DNA from: Bacteroidota bacterium
GTDB taxonomy: Bacteria > Bacteroidota > Bacteroidia > Bacteroidales > UBA7960
Length of the DNA stretch: 52,413 nt
NCBI GenBank assembly: GCA_007693555.1
Contig: REDJ01000067.1
Location: 1-52,413 of the forward strand
Direction: 5' to 3'
In this document: positions 17,421 through 26,921 of the stretch, one piece after another
Layout: each line of letters begins with the position of its first letter
Numbering within the stretch: position 1 is the stretch's first letter
Notes under the pieces: model-generated
What the model was told of the DNA's origin: nothing
The model's input: the letters and a program-made list of their open reading frames with translations, nothing else
Databases searched by the model: none
Position numbers and translations under genes: made by a program

Positions 17421-18608
17421 ATGTACGGAAAAATTAAAGATCATTTACAAAAGCAACTTCACGAAATTGACCAGGCAGGTTTGTACAAACGCGAGAGAAT
17501 TATCAGCAGTCCTCAGTCGGCTGAAATTGAACTAAACACCGGACAAAAGGTTTTGAATTTCTGTGCAAACAATTATCTGGGTCTTTCCAATCATCCAAAA
17601 GTAATTGAAGGGAGTAAAAAGGCCCTTGATAGCCATGGGTATGGATTATCTTCGGTAAGATTTATTTGCGGAACCCAGGATATTCATAAACAATTGGAAA
17701 AAACCATTTCAGAATTTTATGGCACAGAAGATACCATATTATATGCAGCTTGCTTCGATGCCAATGCAGGTGTTTTTGAACCCCTTCTTGATGAAAATGA
17801 TGCTATAATTTCCGATGCTTTAAATCATGCTTCTATTATTGACGGAGTGAGACTTTGTAAAGCAGCACGTTATCGTTTTGCTCATGCTGACATGGAAGAC
17901 CTGGAAAAGCAATTACAGGCAGCACAGGCGCAACGTCATCGAATCATTGTTACCGATGGAGTTTTTTCAATGGATGGCGATATTGCCAAAATGGATGAAA
18001 TATGCAGGCTGGCCCAGAAATATGATGCTATGGTTATGACCGATGAATGTCATTCGGCAGGTTTTATTGGAAAAACAGGTCGTGGCGCTCCGGAATATCA
18101 TAATGTTATGGATAAAGTAGATATCATTACCGGAACCCTGGGTAAGGCATTGGGCGGTGGTTTGGGAGGATTCACAACCGGTCATAAGGAAATTATCGAC
18201 ATACTTCGTCAACGTTCGCGCCCTTACCTTTTCTCCAATTCGCTCAGCCCTGCTATTATTGGTGCTTCTTTGGCAGTATTAGAGCTCATTGGCAAGGATA
18301 CAAGTTATCGTGACAAGCTTATGGATAACACCGCATACTTTAAAAAACATATTTCTGAAGCAGGTTTTGATTTGAAACCATCCGATTCAGCAATTGTAGC
18401 ACTTATGCTTTATGATGCAGCACTTTCACAAAAGTTTGCAGCCCGCATGCTGGAAGAAGGAATTTATGTCATTGGTTTTTACTATCCCGTTGTGCCTAAA
18501 GAGCAGGCCAGAATACGAATACAACTTTCAGCGGCTCATGAAAAGCATCATCTTGATAAAGCAATTAATGCCTTTATTAAGGTGGGGAAAGAACTGAATG
18601 TAATTTAA
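17421..18608 (+). CDS. kbl: Glycine C-acetyltransferase (2-amino-3-ketobutyrate CoA ligase)
   Basis: A PLP enzyme of the alpha-oxoamine synthase family that splits 2-amino-3-ketobutyrate with CoA into glycine and acetyl-CoA, the second step of threonine breakdown. The 395-residue length is typical. Seen are FCANNYLGLSNHP, GLSSVRFICGTQDIHK, DALNHASIIDG, VTDGVFSMDGDIA, DECHSAGFIG and the PLP lysine, Lys242, in GTLGKALGGGLGG. These blocks favour Kbl over BioF. The threonine dehydrogenase gene usually paired with it is not next door; a terminator follows directly. Confidence 0.94.
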   Translation: MYGKIKDHLQKQLHEIDQAGLYKRERIISSPQSAEIELNTGQKVLNFCANNYLGLSNHPKVIEGSKKALDSHGYGLSSVRFICGTQDIHKQLEKTISEFYGTEDTILYAACFDANAGVFEPLLDENDAIISDALNHASIIDGVRLCKAARYRFAHADMEDLEKQLQAAQAQRHRIIVTDGVFSMDGDIAKMDEICRLAQKYDAMVMTDECHSAGFIGKTGRGAPEYHNVMDKVDIITGTLGKALGGGLGGFTTGHKEIIDILRQRSRPYLFSNSLSPAIIGASLAVLELIGKDTSYRDKLMDNTAYFKKHISEAGFDLKPSDSAIVALMLYDAALSQKFAARMLEEGIYVIGFYYPVVPKEQARIRIQLSAAHEKHHLDKAINAFIKVGKELNVI

Positions 18609-18620
18609 ATACACCGATAA

Positions 18621-18655
18621 AAAAAGGCTCCCAATTTTGTTGAGAGCCTTTTTTT
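18621..18655. terminator. Bidirectional terminator between kbl and the small minus-strand gene
   Basis: A hairpin with arms AGGCTCCCAA and TTGAGAGCCT (one mismatch) is flanked by seven A on the left and seven T on the right, so it can end transcripts from both sides. Confidence 0.88.
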
Positions 18656-18673
18656 AATTTCCCTGCAAGGATA

Positions 18674-18883
18674 TCAGAGATTTTGTTCGGCCCTGACTTT
18701 GGCCTTCCATTCCTGGTAGTCGTTCTCAAATTTTTCCGAATCATTTACCCGCAACCATGTGCCATATTTAACATAATCAGGGATATGGCCACCGTTGGAT
18801 TTTTTCTGGTCTTCCGGAATCCCAAGTTCATTCAGATACCTTTCATAGGAAATCTTACTGGGTCTTTCTTCTTTTCTGTTCAT
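18674..18883 (-). CDS. Small conserved-looking hypothetical protein
   Basis: A 69-residue soluble, charged protein (MNRKEERPSKISYERYL at the start, a Trp at WLRVND and one at EWKAKVRAEQN). No signal peptide, membrane segment or known domain is visible. It is judged a real gene because it is followed immediately by a bidirectional terminator, occupies the space between kbl and a tRNA with no competing frame of interest, and has normal amino-acid composition with conserved-type Trp and Gly-Ile-Pro features. It could be co-transcribed with the tRNA-Arg 111 bases upstream. Function unknown. Confidence 0.65.
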   Translation of the reverse strand: MNRKEERPSKISYERYLNELGIPEDQKKSNGGHIPDYVKYGTWLRVNDSEKFENDYQEWKAKVRAEQNL

Positions 18884-18994
18884 GGTTTATTCTTGTTTTT
18901 TAAAGCTTTAATTTGTCTTGTCGCTCTCTTTTATATTCAAGAGGAGCCATGCATTAATATTAGGGTGTGTAAGTTATAGGTTGATATAACTTTG

Positions 18995-19066
18995 TAGCCT
19001 CGACAGGAATCGAACCTGTATCTAAAGTTTAGGAAACTTCCGTTCTATCCGTTGAACTACGAGGCC
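18995..19066 (-). tRNA. tRNA-Arg (anticodon CCT)
   Basis: A 72-base cloverleaf on the minus strand: acceptor GGCCTCG paired with CGAGGCT (one G-T), D arm GTTC/GAAC, anticodon stem GAAGT/ACTTT with loop TTCCTAA, and T arm ACAGG/CCTGT with loop TTCGATT. The anticodon CCT reads AGG. The discriminator base is A and CCA is not encoded. Confidence 0.96.
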
Positions 19067-19075
19067 GTGTCTGGG

Positions 19076-19083
19076 CAAATATA
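19076..19083 (-). promoter_or_regulatory. -7 promoter element of the tRNA-Arg gene
   Basis: TATATTTG on the minus strand matches TAnnTTTG and ends nine bases before the first base of the tRNA, the distance expected for transcription starting a few bases before the mature 5' end. Confidence 0.6.
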
Positions 19084-19178
19084 AAGAATTTTTCCTACCG
19101 CGATTATATAAAAATACGTAATCTTTGCTAATTAGTCTTATAAATTTATCAAATTACCTGAAAGTCAGGATTTGCAAC

Positions 19179-21245
19179 CTAAGCAATCACACCTCCGTTA
19201 TTAACAATTTTGTCTGGCTGAACAAAAACGAACTCTCCATCATTGTTTTCTGCCATCAAAATCATTCCATGCGATTCAATACCTTTTATGGTTTTGGGTT
19301 TAAGGTTTACCAGCAAAACAACTTGTTGCCCAATTATATCTTCGGGGTTATAAAATTCGGCTATACCGCTAACCACAGTTCTTGTCCCCAGGCCGGTATC
19401 CAGGGTTAGCTTCAACAACTTCCTGGTCTTTGAAACTTTTTCAGCCTGCACAATTGTAGCAATACGAAGATCCATCTTTATGAAATCATCATAACTGATA
19501 TCATCCTTGAAGGCTTCCGGCTCTTTTTGTGAGTCGGCTTTATTGTTTTTTCGCGTATTTATTAACTTATCTATCTGATTTTGAATTGCTTCATCTTCAA
19601 TTTTGCTGAAAAGAAACTCGGGAGCGTTAATATTGTGCCCCTCCTTCAATAAATCTCCTTTTGCAGAAGCATCCCATTTAAGTGGTTCCAGATCAAGCAT
19701 CCTGAATAACTTTTCGGATGTAAATGGCAAGAAAGGTTCTGATAAAATTGCCAGGCTTGCACATACCTGAAGGTTTATATTAAGAATTGTCTTTACACGC
19801 TCGGGGTCCTGCTTAAAAATTTTCCATGGTTCGCAATCTGTAAGATATTTATTTCCTAACCTTGCCAGATTCATCAACTCGTTGAGTGCTTCCCGAAAAC
19901 GATAATTTTCGAGGCTGTTTGAGATGATCTGCGGATATTTTGCCATCTGCTCCAGCACTTCTTTATCAATGGCCTGCAAATCTCCTGTTCCGGGAACCTT
20001 ACCGTCAAAATATTTATGCGTGAGAACCAATGTTCGGTTAACAAAATTACCGTATATGGCCAGAAGTTCGCTGTTATTACGGGTTTGAAAATCCTTCCAT
20101 GTAAAGTCGTTATCCTTGGTTTCGGGTGCTGCAGCACAAAGAACATACCTCAACACATCCTGCTGACCAGGAAATTCTTCCAGGTATTCATGCAACCAGA
20201 CAGCCCAGTTGCGGCTTGTTGAGATTTTATCTCCCTCAAGGTTCAGAAATTCATTGGCAGGCACATTTTCCGGTAAAATATAAGAACCTTCTGCATACAG
20301 CATTGAAGGAAAAATAATACAATGAAAAACAATATTGTCTTTCCCGATGAAATGAACCAGTTTCGAATCATTTTCTTTCCAATAGGGTTTCCAGTCTTTA
20401 CCTGTTTTTTCACTCCATTCACGGGTAGCAGAAATATAACCAATAGGAGCATCAAACCAAACATAAAGAACCTTTCCTTCGGTACCCTCAAGAGGAACTT
20501 TTACGCCCCAGTCCAAATCCCTGGTAACAGCCCTTGCCTGCAACCCCTGGTCAATCCAGGATTTACACTGCCCATATACATTTGTTTTCCAATCTGCTTT
20601 GTGGCCTTCGAGAATCCATTGACGCAACATGGGTTCATAGTCCTGCAACGGCAGGTACCAATGCCTTGTTTTTTTCATTACAGGTTTATTCCCACTCAAA
20701 ACAGATCTGGGATTTATCAAATCTGTTGCACTTAGGGAGGTGCCACAATTTTCACACTGGTCACCATAAGCTTTTTCATAGCTGCAATGAGGGCAAGTGC
20801 CGGTAATGTATCTGTCGGCCAGAAACTGATTATTGGCTTCATCATAAAACTGCTCCGATTCTTTTTCCTCTAACTTCCCCTCTTCATGAAGCTTCTTAAA
20901 GAATAAAGATGCCGTTTTATGGTGAATGGGGTCAGAAGTACGGCTGTAAACATCAAATGATATCCCGAACTTTTTAAAGGAATCTTTGATCATATAATGA
21001 TATTTATCCACAACATCCTGAGGAGATATATTTTCCTGCCTTGCCTTTATGGTTATTGGAACACCGTGCTCATCACTTCCCCCGATAAAAACCACATCTC
21101 TTTCTTTTGAGCGAAGATATCTGGCATAAATATCTGCAGGCACATAAACTCCGGCCAGGTGCCCGATATGAATGGGACCGTTTGCGTATGGTAAAGCAGA
21201 AGTAACTGTATATCTTTCAAAAGTTTTCTTTTTTTCCTCAGTCAT
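19179..21245 (-). CDS. metG: Methionine-tRNA ligase
   Basis: Charges tRNA-Met, including the initiator. The 688-residue form has three parts: a class I catalytic domain, an anticodon-binding helical domain, and a C-terminal tRNA-binding OB domain (from about residue 585, [16 protein letters not shown] to [11 protein letters not shown]) that dimerises the enzyme. The HIGH motif is residues 26-29 ([10 protein letters not shown]). The second signature reads KISTS, near residue 338, instead of KMSKS, a variant I know from other Bacteroidota enzymes. The zinc knuckle shows [19 protein letters not shown] -7 promoter element lies about 55 bases upstream. The tRNA-Arg gene is on the same strand, downstream. 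Confidence 0.98.
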   Translation of the reverse strand: MTEEKKKTFERYTVTSALPYANGPIHIGHLAGVYVPADIYARYLRSKERDVVFIGGSDEHGVPITIKARQENISPQDVVDKYHYMIKDSFKKFGISFDVYSRTSDPIHHKTASLFFKKLHEEGKLEEKESEQFYDEANNQFLADRYITGTCPHCSYEKAYGDQCENCGTSLSATDLINPRSVLSGNKPVMKKTRHWYLPLQDYEPMLRQWILEGHKADWKTNVYGQCKSWIDQGLQARAVTRDLDWGVKVPLEGTEGKVLYVWFDAPIGYISATREWSEKTGKDWKPYWKENDSKLVHFIGKDNIVFHCIIFPSMLYAEGSYILPENVPANEFLNLEGDKISTSRNWAVWLHEYLEEFPGQQDVLRYVLCAAAPETKDNDFTWKDFQTRNNSELLAIYGNFVNRTLVLTHKYFDGKVPGTGDLQAIDKEVLEQMAKYPQIISNSLENYRFREALNELMNLARLGNKYLTDCEPWKIFKQDPERVKTILNINLQVCASLAILSEPFLPFTSEKLFRMLDLEPLKWDASAKGDLLKEGHNINAPEFLFSKIEDEAIQNQIDKLINTRKNNKADSQKEPEAFKDDISYDDFIKMDLRIATIVQAEKVSKTRKLLKLTLDTGLGTRTVVSGIAEFYNPEDIIGQQVVLLVNLKPKTIKGIESHGMILMAENNDGEFVFVQPDKIVNNGGVIA

Positions 21246-21300
21246 AAGTTATGGATATTGAGAGTTTTAAATGATATTTTTAGCGCCGGAAAACGAAATG

Positions 21301-21308
21301 CAAAGTTA
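21301..21308 (-). promoter_or_regulatory. -7 promoter element of metG
   Basis: TAACTTTG on the minus strand, an exact TAnnTTTG match, ends 55 bases before the metG start. A TTTG -33 box is not evident. Confidence 0.5.
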
Positions 21309-21401
21309 TAAAATACACGGAACATTGGTTAGCTCAGTTTAAACAAAAAAGAATAAACTTCGGAATTGCAATTTAGCTGACAGAAAAAAACTGCGGTTGT
21401 T

Positions 21402-23855
21402 TTACCCTGCCGGCTTATACCGGCTGATTTTTTCAAATAGCTTTTGGTAGTCAAATGGTTTGGTAACAAAGTCGTCTACTCCGGCTTCATAAGCTTTTTT
21501 CCTGGTTTCCATAAAAGCATCAGCCGTAAGAGCTATGACCGGTATTGAAGGATTGGAAAATTTTTTATCCGGGTTACTTCGGATATTTTTTGTGGCTTCA
21601 TATCCATCCATGCCCGGTAACAGCAAATCCATCAAAACCAGGTCAAAACTTTCTTTTGCCAGATAATCCAGTGCTTCTTCGGCAGTGGCTACAATGGTAA
21701 GATCAGCTTTCCATTTTTTATCAATTACTTTTCTGCCTACAAACTGATTCATTTTATCATCTTCAACCATTAGTACTTTAAGGCCTTCCAGTGATTTATG
21801 GAGTTCGCCTTTAAGGTCTTTTTCGGGTGCCGGAAATTTTTTCTTTCCCGTTTCCATGGGGAGGTAAAAAGAAAAAACTGAGCCCTGCCCCGGCTTACTT
21901 CTGGCGTAGATTTTTCCCTCCTGCATTTCTACCAGCTTTTTACAAATGGTGAGCCCCAGACCACTTCCCCCATACTTACGTCTTATGCTGGTTTCCGCCT
22001 GGGTAAACTTTTCAAAAATGGCATCCAACCGGTCACTTGCTATTCCGATACCGGTATCCATAACCTCAAAATGAATATTTTTTCCATCCGTACAACCCGG
22101 TCTTTTTTCTATTTTCAGACTTACATAGCCCTCTTCCGTAAACTTTATAGCATTTGATAGCATGTTAAATAAAACCTGCTTCAGTCTTAAAGTATCAGCC
22201 CGAAGTATTTCAGGAACATTATCATTAATTTTCGTAATTAATTTTATGTTCTTTTCTGACGCTTTAATTTCCAGTGTTTTATGTAAATCGGAAACCAGCG
22301 AACGAATATCAAAATCAAAATACTCGAATTCAAGATTGCCTGTTTCAATTTTATTGAAATCAAGAATATCATCGATAAGTCCGAGCAGATGCTTTGCAGA
22401 TAATTTAACTGAATTGAGATTTTCCAGTTGATCAGAAGTCAGATCATCATGTAGTAAAAGTTCTGTAAGCGACACCACGGCATTCAAAGGTGTACGTATT
22501 TCATGGCTCATCAGCGAAAGAAACTCCGATTGTGCCATCCTGGCTTTCTCAGCATCATCTTTGGCCTGCTTAAGCTGCTTTTCAAAGAGTTTTCTTTGGC
22601 TTACATCTCTTACAATTGCCTGAATCAGAGGCTTTTGATTTATAAAAATTCTTGAAAAACTAACTTCAGCATCAAAACTCGTTTCATCTCGTTTATGCAG
22701 CAATTCAAAACTTTCCGCATGCCCTGACATGGCCCGGCTGAATTTGGTTTTTAGTAACTTTTTAATTTCATTTATACCTTCCTGCTGCGTGGCACATAGC
22801 TCATAATATTGTTTCCCTGTAAGTTCGCCTATTGTTGAATTAAATAGCTGGGCAGCTTTATAGTTACAGTCAATTATTTGCTGTTTGTCAAGAATCAGGA
22901 TTGCATTGTATGATTTTTCGAAAAGAGCTTTAAATTTCTGTTCAGAGATCTGAAGGTTATTTTCTGCAATTTTCCTTTGCGTAATATCTTCAATATATCC
23001 CTCAACATAAAACTCCCTTTCAAGTTTTCTGTCATGTACTTTTTTCAGGTGAATTATTACATAAATACTTTTGCCATGGCGATCTTTAAGATGTTTTTCA
23101 ATAACAAATTGCTTCTGTCTGCTTTTAATAATTTCTATTATAAGATCCTTATCACGCGGGAAATCAGGAAAAAACCGGGATGGTTCTTCATTGATTTCCT
23201 TTAGAAAGTCTTTTTCATTGTCGTACCCAAAAATGAAGGCAAAAGCCTTATTTGCAGAAACAAATCTGAAATTACGGTCAAACCGGAAAATGCCCAGAGA
23301 AGTATCTTCAAACATTCTGCGATATTTGTCTTCACTTTCCAGTAACCTTTGTTCAGCAACAATACGGTCATGAATATCAGTACAATTGGCGATTAATCCC
23401 TGACATTTTCCATTCTTATTATAAAACGGGTGTGCATGATTTAAAACCCAACGGTAATTGTTGTAACGGTCATTCAGACGATACTCAAAAAAAAATGACT
23501 TTTCTTCTTTTAGGCTTTTTTCAAGGATTTTTTTGAAATTTTTCCTGTCTTCCGGGTGAATCAATTGGAGAAAACCTGAGGGAAAATTTTGTAAGGATTC
23601 ATAACCAATAAATTCTAGCAGTGTTTTATTGATGAATGAAAAGTTTCCTTTTAAATCACATTGCCATAACATTGCCGGAATCTCTTCCAACATTTTATGC
23701 CTGTTTATCTGCTTTGCTTTATTATTTTGTAAAAGTGTGATTAGCTCCTTGAGTTCTGAAAGAGTATGACTGTCAACCTCTTTAACTGATTCAAGTTTAT
23801 TCAGGATGCCTTTTAACAATTTCAGGGTATTTTCCGGGTCTTTATCTGAAAGCAT
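21402..23855 (-). CDS. Hybrid histidine kinase with three PAS domains and a receiver
   Basis: An 817-residue, apparently soluble sensor: no signal peptide or membrane helix is seen. After a helical start come three PAS domains at about residues 60-170, 175-300 and 305-425 (sentences such as FSFINKTLLEFIGY, FRFVSANKAFAFIFGY and NAILILDKQQIIDCNY mark them). The dimerisation domain carries the phospho-accepting His451 in SLMSHEIRTPLNAV. The ATPase domain has the G boxes DTGIGIA and GGSGLGL. The C-terminal receiver has Asp743 in LVLMDLLLPGMDGYE and the conserved Lys in VTKPF. No DNA-binding partner with a receiver lies nearby; the divergent sigma-54-type gene has no receiver, so the output pathway is unknown. 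Confidence 0.94.
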   Translation of the reverse strand: MLSDKDPENTLKLLKGILNKLESVKEVDSHTLSELKELITLLQNNKAKQINRHKMLEEIPAMLWQCDLKGNFSFINKTLLEFIGYESLQNFPSGFLQLIHPEDRKNFKKILEKSLKEEKSFFFEYRLNDRYNNYRWVLNHAHPFYNKNGKCQGLIANCTDIHDRIVAEQRLLESEDKYRRMFEDTSLGIFRFDRNFRFVSANKAFAFIFGYDNEKDFLKEINEEPSRFFPDFPRDKDLIIEIIKSRQKQFVIEKHLKDRHGKSIYVIIHLKKVHDRKLEREFYVEGYIEDITQRKIAENNLQISEQKFKALFEKSYNAILILDKQQIIDCNYKAAQLFNSTIGELTGKQYYELCATQQEGINEIKKLLKTKFSRAMSGHAESFELLHKRDETSFDAEVSFSRIFINQKPLIQAIVRDVSQRKLFEKQLKQAKDDAEKARMAQSEFLSLMSHEIRTPLNAVVSLTELLLHDDLTSDQLENLNSVKLSAKHLLGLIDDILDFNKIETGNLEFEYFDFDIRSLVSDLHKTLEIKASEKNIKLITKINDNVPEILRADTLRLKQVLFNMLSNAIKFTEEGYVSLKIEKRPGCTDGKNIHFEVMDTGIGIASDRLDAIFEKFTQAETSIRRKYGGSGLGLTICKKLVEMQEGKIYARSKPGQGSVFSFYLPMETGKKKFPAPEKDLKGELHKSLEGLKVLMVEDDKMNQFVGRKVIDKKWKADLTIVATAEEALDYLAKESFDLVLMDLLLPGMDGYEATKNIRSNPDKKFSNPSIPVIALTADAFMETRKKAYEAGVDDFVTKPFDYQKLFEKISRYKPAG

Positions 23856-24084
23856 AAGGGAAAATTTATGGCAGTGTGCCTTAATTACTCACTTTTAATA
23901 CATGAGAATACATATACATACATCACGCATAAAATTAATCATTTTTCAAACCAATTGTTAAAAATTTCCCTTGGTCATTAAAATTTTTATTCTATACCCG
24001 TTCATTACTTTTTAAATATATTCTATATGGGCTTTAAAAAATCTGTCAAATAATTTACCGGAAACAATTCTCAAAATAATCAGT

Positions 24085-24092
24085 TAACTTTG
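24085..24092 (+). promoter_or_regulatory. -7 promoter element of the sigma-54-type activator gene
   Basis: TAACTTTG is an exact TAnnTTTG match 35 bases before ATG 24128. It abuts a 17-base palindrome that would lie over the transcription start. Confidence 0.55.
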
Positions 24093-24109
24093 TATGCCAT
24101 AATGGCATA
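24093..24109. promoter_or_regulatory. Palindrome TATGCCAT-A-ATGGCATA, possible operator
   Basis: Perfect 8-base arms around a single central base, directly after a -7 element and 18 bases before the start codon. This placement suits a repressor or autoregulatory site; the binding protein is not known. Confidence 0.4.
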
Positions 24110-24127
24110 AAAAAGGCTGGTAATATA

Positions 24128-25378
24128 ATGGATATTCAAAGTATTAAACAACGTTTTGGAATCATCGGTCATTCACCTTCACTTGACAGGGCGATAGATG
24201 TGGCAATGCAGGTTGCTCCTACCGATATCAGTGTAATGATATCAGGTGAAAGTGGTGTGGGAAAGGAGGTATTCCCAAAAATAATACATTACCTCAGCTC
24301 TCGTAAGCATGGTCCTTTTATTGCTGTTAATTGCGGTGCTATCCCAGAGGGAACAATTGATTCGGAATTATTTGGTCATGAAAAAGGCTCATTTACCGGT
24401 GCCCATGAAGCCAGAAGAGGTTACTTTGAAGTTGTAAATAACGGAACGATTTTCCTCGATGAGGTTGCAGAACTTCCTTTATTAACTCAGGTACGACTGC
24501 TTCGGGTGCTGGAAAGTGGTGAGTTTATCAAGGTGGGCTCCTCAAAAGTTCTAAAAACCAATGTAAGGGTAGTAGCTGCTACCAATATAAATCTTCAGGA
24601 GGCCATTTCATCAGGAAAATTCAGAGAAGACCTTTACTACAGGTTAAATACTGTGCCTATTTATGTTCCTCCTCTGCGCGACAGACAAAGTGACATTGTT
24701 ATGCTATTCAAGAAGTTTTCTTCAGATTTTGCCGAGAGATACCGCATGCCCCCCCTTCAGCTTAATCCTGAAGCTGAAAACATTCTCTTGAACTATCGTT
24801 GGCCCGGCAACATCAGGCAGCTGAAAAATATGGCAGAGCAAATCTCTGTTATTGAAAGCAACAGAATGATTACTCCAGAAATCATTTATAATTATCTTCC
24901 CAGCATTAAGGAATCAAACCTGCCTGTTCTTGTCAGTGATATCAAGAAAAACGAGCCGGATATCAGTGAAAGAGATATTCTCTACAGGCTGCTTTTTGAT
25001 ATGCGCAAAGATATAACTGACCTGAAAAAGATTGTTGTTGAACTCATGCAAAACGGTCAGGTTAGTGGTGATTTCCATGAAGAGAACCCTCATTTGCTCA
25101 AAAATCTTTACGAAGAAATGGGCCAGGAAAAATTAGTGAAAAGTAAACGCGAGGGCTCTTCTCAAGATCATGATGACCACCACCAGATAATTGACAGCTT
25201 TGAAGAAGATACCACTGATTTTATTGAGGAAAGCCTGAGTATTCAAAAGAAAGAAAAGGATTTAATCATCCGTGCCCTTCAAAAACACAATGGAAGAAGA
25301 AAAAAAGCTGCAGAGGAACTTGGTATTAGTGAAAGGACACTTTACAGGAAAATAAAGGAATATGACATTAATGCCTGA
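24128..25378 (+). CDS. Sigma-54-type activator (AAA+ and Fis-type HTH, no receiver)
   Basis: A 416-residue enhancer-binding protein reduced to the AAA+ engine and DNA-binding domain. The AAA+ part begins almost at the N-terminus: Walker A GESGVGKE (residues 40-47), the sigma-54-contact loop GSFTGA (87-92, with Ser where GAFTGA has Ala), Walker B GTIFLDE, and the sensor II region RWPGNIRQLKN. A polar linker of about 100 residues leads to a Fis-type helix-turn-helix at the end (HNGRRKKAAEELGISERTLYRKI). Such genes precede lptE and secG in many Bacteroidota. Without a sensory domain its activity may be set by expression or a partner protein; this is inference. Confidence 0.92.
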   Translation: MDIQSIKQRFGIIGHSPSLDRAIDVAMQVAPTDISVMISGESGVGKEVFPKIIHYLSSRKHGPFIAVNCGAIPEGTIDSELFGHEKGSFTGAHEARRGYFEVVNNGTIFLDEVAELPLLTQVRLLRVLESGEFIKVGSSKVLKTNVRVVAATNINLQEAISSGKFREDLYYRLNTVPIYVPPLRDRQSDIVMLFKKFSSDFAERYRMPPLQLNPEAENILLNYRWPGNIRQLKNMAEQISVIESNRMITPEIIYNYLPSIKESNLPVLVSDIKKNEPDISERDILYRLLFDMRKDITDLKKIVVELMQNGQVSGDFHEENPHLLKNLYEEMGQEKLVKSKREGSSQDHDDHHQIIDSFEEDTTDFIEESLSIQKKEKDLIIRALQKHNGRRKKAAEELGISERTLYRKIKEYDINA

Positions 25379-25428
25379 TTTTTAAGGTATAATAACACAT
25401 TTTTCGGACAATTCTCACATAAAAATAT

Positions 25429-25436
25429 TAATTTTG
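25429..25436 (+). promoter_or_regulatory. -7 promoter element before lptE
   Basis: TAATTTTG matches TAnnTTTG and ends 31 bases before the lptE start, suggesting that lptE and the genes after it can be transcribed separately from the activator gene. Confidence 0.45.
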
Positions 25437-25467
25437 CAGGCGATTTTAAAAATTTATCCAAATTAAA

Positions 25468-25974
25468 ATGCAGTCCTTGAAAAACATCTGGTTTTTTCTT
25501 ATTTTAGCAATCCTTATGTATGGGTGCGGAGTGTATTCATTTACAGGAGCCTCAATACCCCCTCAGGCCCAGACATTTTCAGTGGCTCATTTCCCAAACA
25601 ATGCTCAATTGGTACAACCTACACTTAGTCAGGTTTTTACAGATGCATTGAAAGATAAGTTTTCAAGACAAACCAATCTCAGGTTCACAAACGGAGTTGG
25701 TGATTTACATTTTGAAGGAAGCATTACAGGTTATAATGTGCAACCACAGGCAATAGGTGCAGATGACAGGGCCGCTCAAAACCGGCTCACAGTTACAGTT
25801 CGTGTAACCTTTGTTAATGAGCATGAGCCTGAAAACGATTTTGAGCAATCTTTTTCGAGATTCTACGACTATCCAAGTACACGCAGCCTTGCCGAAATAG
25901 AAAATCAAGCTATTGAAGCAATAACAGAAGCACTTGTGGAAGATATTTTTAACCGGGCAGTTGTAAACTGGTAA
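25468..25974 (+). CDS. lptE: LptE-like lipopolysaccharide assembly lipoprotein
   Basis: A 168-residue lipoprotein expected to plug and assist LptD in placing lipopolysaccharide in the outer leaflet. The signal ends in LMYGC (Cys20). The family features of the Bacteroidota type are GVYSFTGASIP, SVAHFPNNAQLVQPTLSQ, and the repeated pattern of a short alpha-beta fold (GDLHFEGSITGYNVQPQA, RLTVTVRVTFVN) ending in helix EAITEALVEDIFNRAVVNW. It follows the activator gene by about 90 bases and precedes the TPR-like gene by 11, a conserved run that leads to secG. Confidence 0.88.
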   Translation: MQSLKNIWFFLILAILMYGCGVYSFTGASIPPQAQTFSVAHFPNNAQLVQPTLSQVFTDALKDKFSRQTNLRFTNGVGDLHFEGSITGYNVQPQAIGADDRAAQNRLTVTVRVTFVNEHEPENDFEQSFSRFYDYPSTRSLAEIENQAIEAITEALVEDIFNRAVVNW

Positions 25975-25985
25975 TATTTTACCCT

Positions 25986-26909
25986 ATGCAAAATCAGGAA
26001 AAATTTCTGGAAATTCTGAAAAATCCTTATGAGCTGGACAAGGGTAGCCTTTCCTTTTTGAGGAAAATGACAGAAGCTCATCCGTACAGTCAAAGTTTAC
26101 AGATTTTGCTGGCTAAAAATCTTCAGCAAAAAGATAAACTTGATTTTGAGCAGCAGGTAAATAAAGCTTCTGCTTATGCGGTTCACAGAAGAAAATTTCA
26201 AAGATTTATTTCGGACAGGGATAAACCTGAACCTGTGAAAACTCAAACGATAAGCCAGGAAATTACTTCTTCACCTCAGGTTTCAACCGCAACAGAAACA
26301 ATTAAAACTGATTTTCAGGAAGATTCCTTGATAACCGGAGAAAATGTTGAAAATGTTTCTTCACCTGAAGTTTCATCAAAAGAGAAACCCAACCAGGAGT
26401 CACTACTTGAAATTGTAAAGCGCCGCTTGAGAGAAATAGGTCAAAAAAATGAATCATCACAAAAAGACAAGTCCGACGGCATCCCTGCAGAAAAAATAAA
26501 TGATGAAATATGGGCAGAGCCTGCTGACAAACCTTTGGAGGCTGAAAGTAAAAAATATTTTAAAGAAGATGAAACCCAGGTAAATCTTAACAGGGCTTCC
26601 CTGGACGAGGTTTTGTATGGTAGTCGCATGAAAAAGCAGGATATTAATTACCTTATTGAAAAATTTTTAAAAGAGGAACCTCGTATACAACCCGGGAAAG
26701 ATCTGGAGGATAATCAGGAGGACCTTTCTGCAGATAGTGTTAGTGAGGCAGCAGATATTGCAACTGAAACACTCGCAAATGTGTATCTCAGTCAGGGTAA
26801 AAAAGATGAAGCACTGGAGGTTTATGAAAAATTGTGCTTGAAGTTTCCGGAAAAAAGCAGTTACTTTGCAAAAAAAATACTGGAGATTAAAAACGAAATC
26901 AATCATTAA
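25986..26909 (+). CDS. Hypothetical protein with C-terminal TPR-like repeat
   Basis: A 307-residue soluble protein, no signal peptide. The N-terminal 75 residues are helical (SLSFLRKMTEAHPYSQSLQ), followed by a low-complexity, Ser/Glu/Lys-rich stretch of about 150 residues. The last 50 residues (ATETLANVYLSQGKKDEAL, EVYEKLCLKFPEKSSYFAKK) look like one and a half tetratricopeptide repeats. It is wedged between lptE (11 bases) and secG (12 bases), an arrangement seen across Bacteroidota, so it may serve envelope biogenesis or secretion, but no function is known to me. Confidence 0.75.
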   Translation: MQNQEKFLEILKNPYELDKGSLSFLRKMTEAHPYSQSLQILLAKNLQQKDKLDFEQQVNKASAYAVHRRKFQRFISDRDKPEPVKTQTISQEITSSPQVSTATETIKTDFQEDSLITGENVENVSSPEVSSKEKPNQESLLEIVKRRLREIGQKNESSQKDKSDGIPAEKINDEIWAEPADKPLEAESKKYFKEDETQVNLNRASLDEVLYGSRMKKQDINYLIEKFLKEEPRIQPGKDLEDNQEDLSADSVSEAADIATETLANVYLSQGKKDEALEVYEKLCLKFPEKSSYFAKKILEIKNEINH

Positions 26910-26921
26910 AAATAAATAGTA

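Noticed and set aside
24749-24755. C7 run in the sigma-54-type activator gene
   Set aside because: Seven bases is short for slippage, and the protein is otherwise conserved through this point, so I did not treat it as phase-variable.
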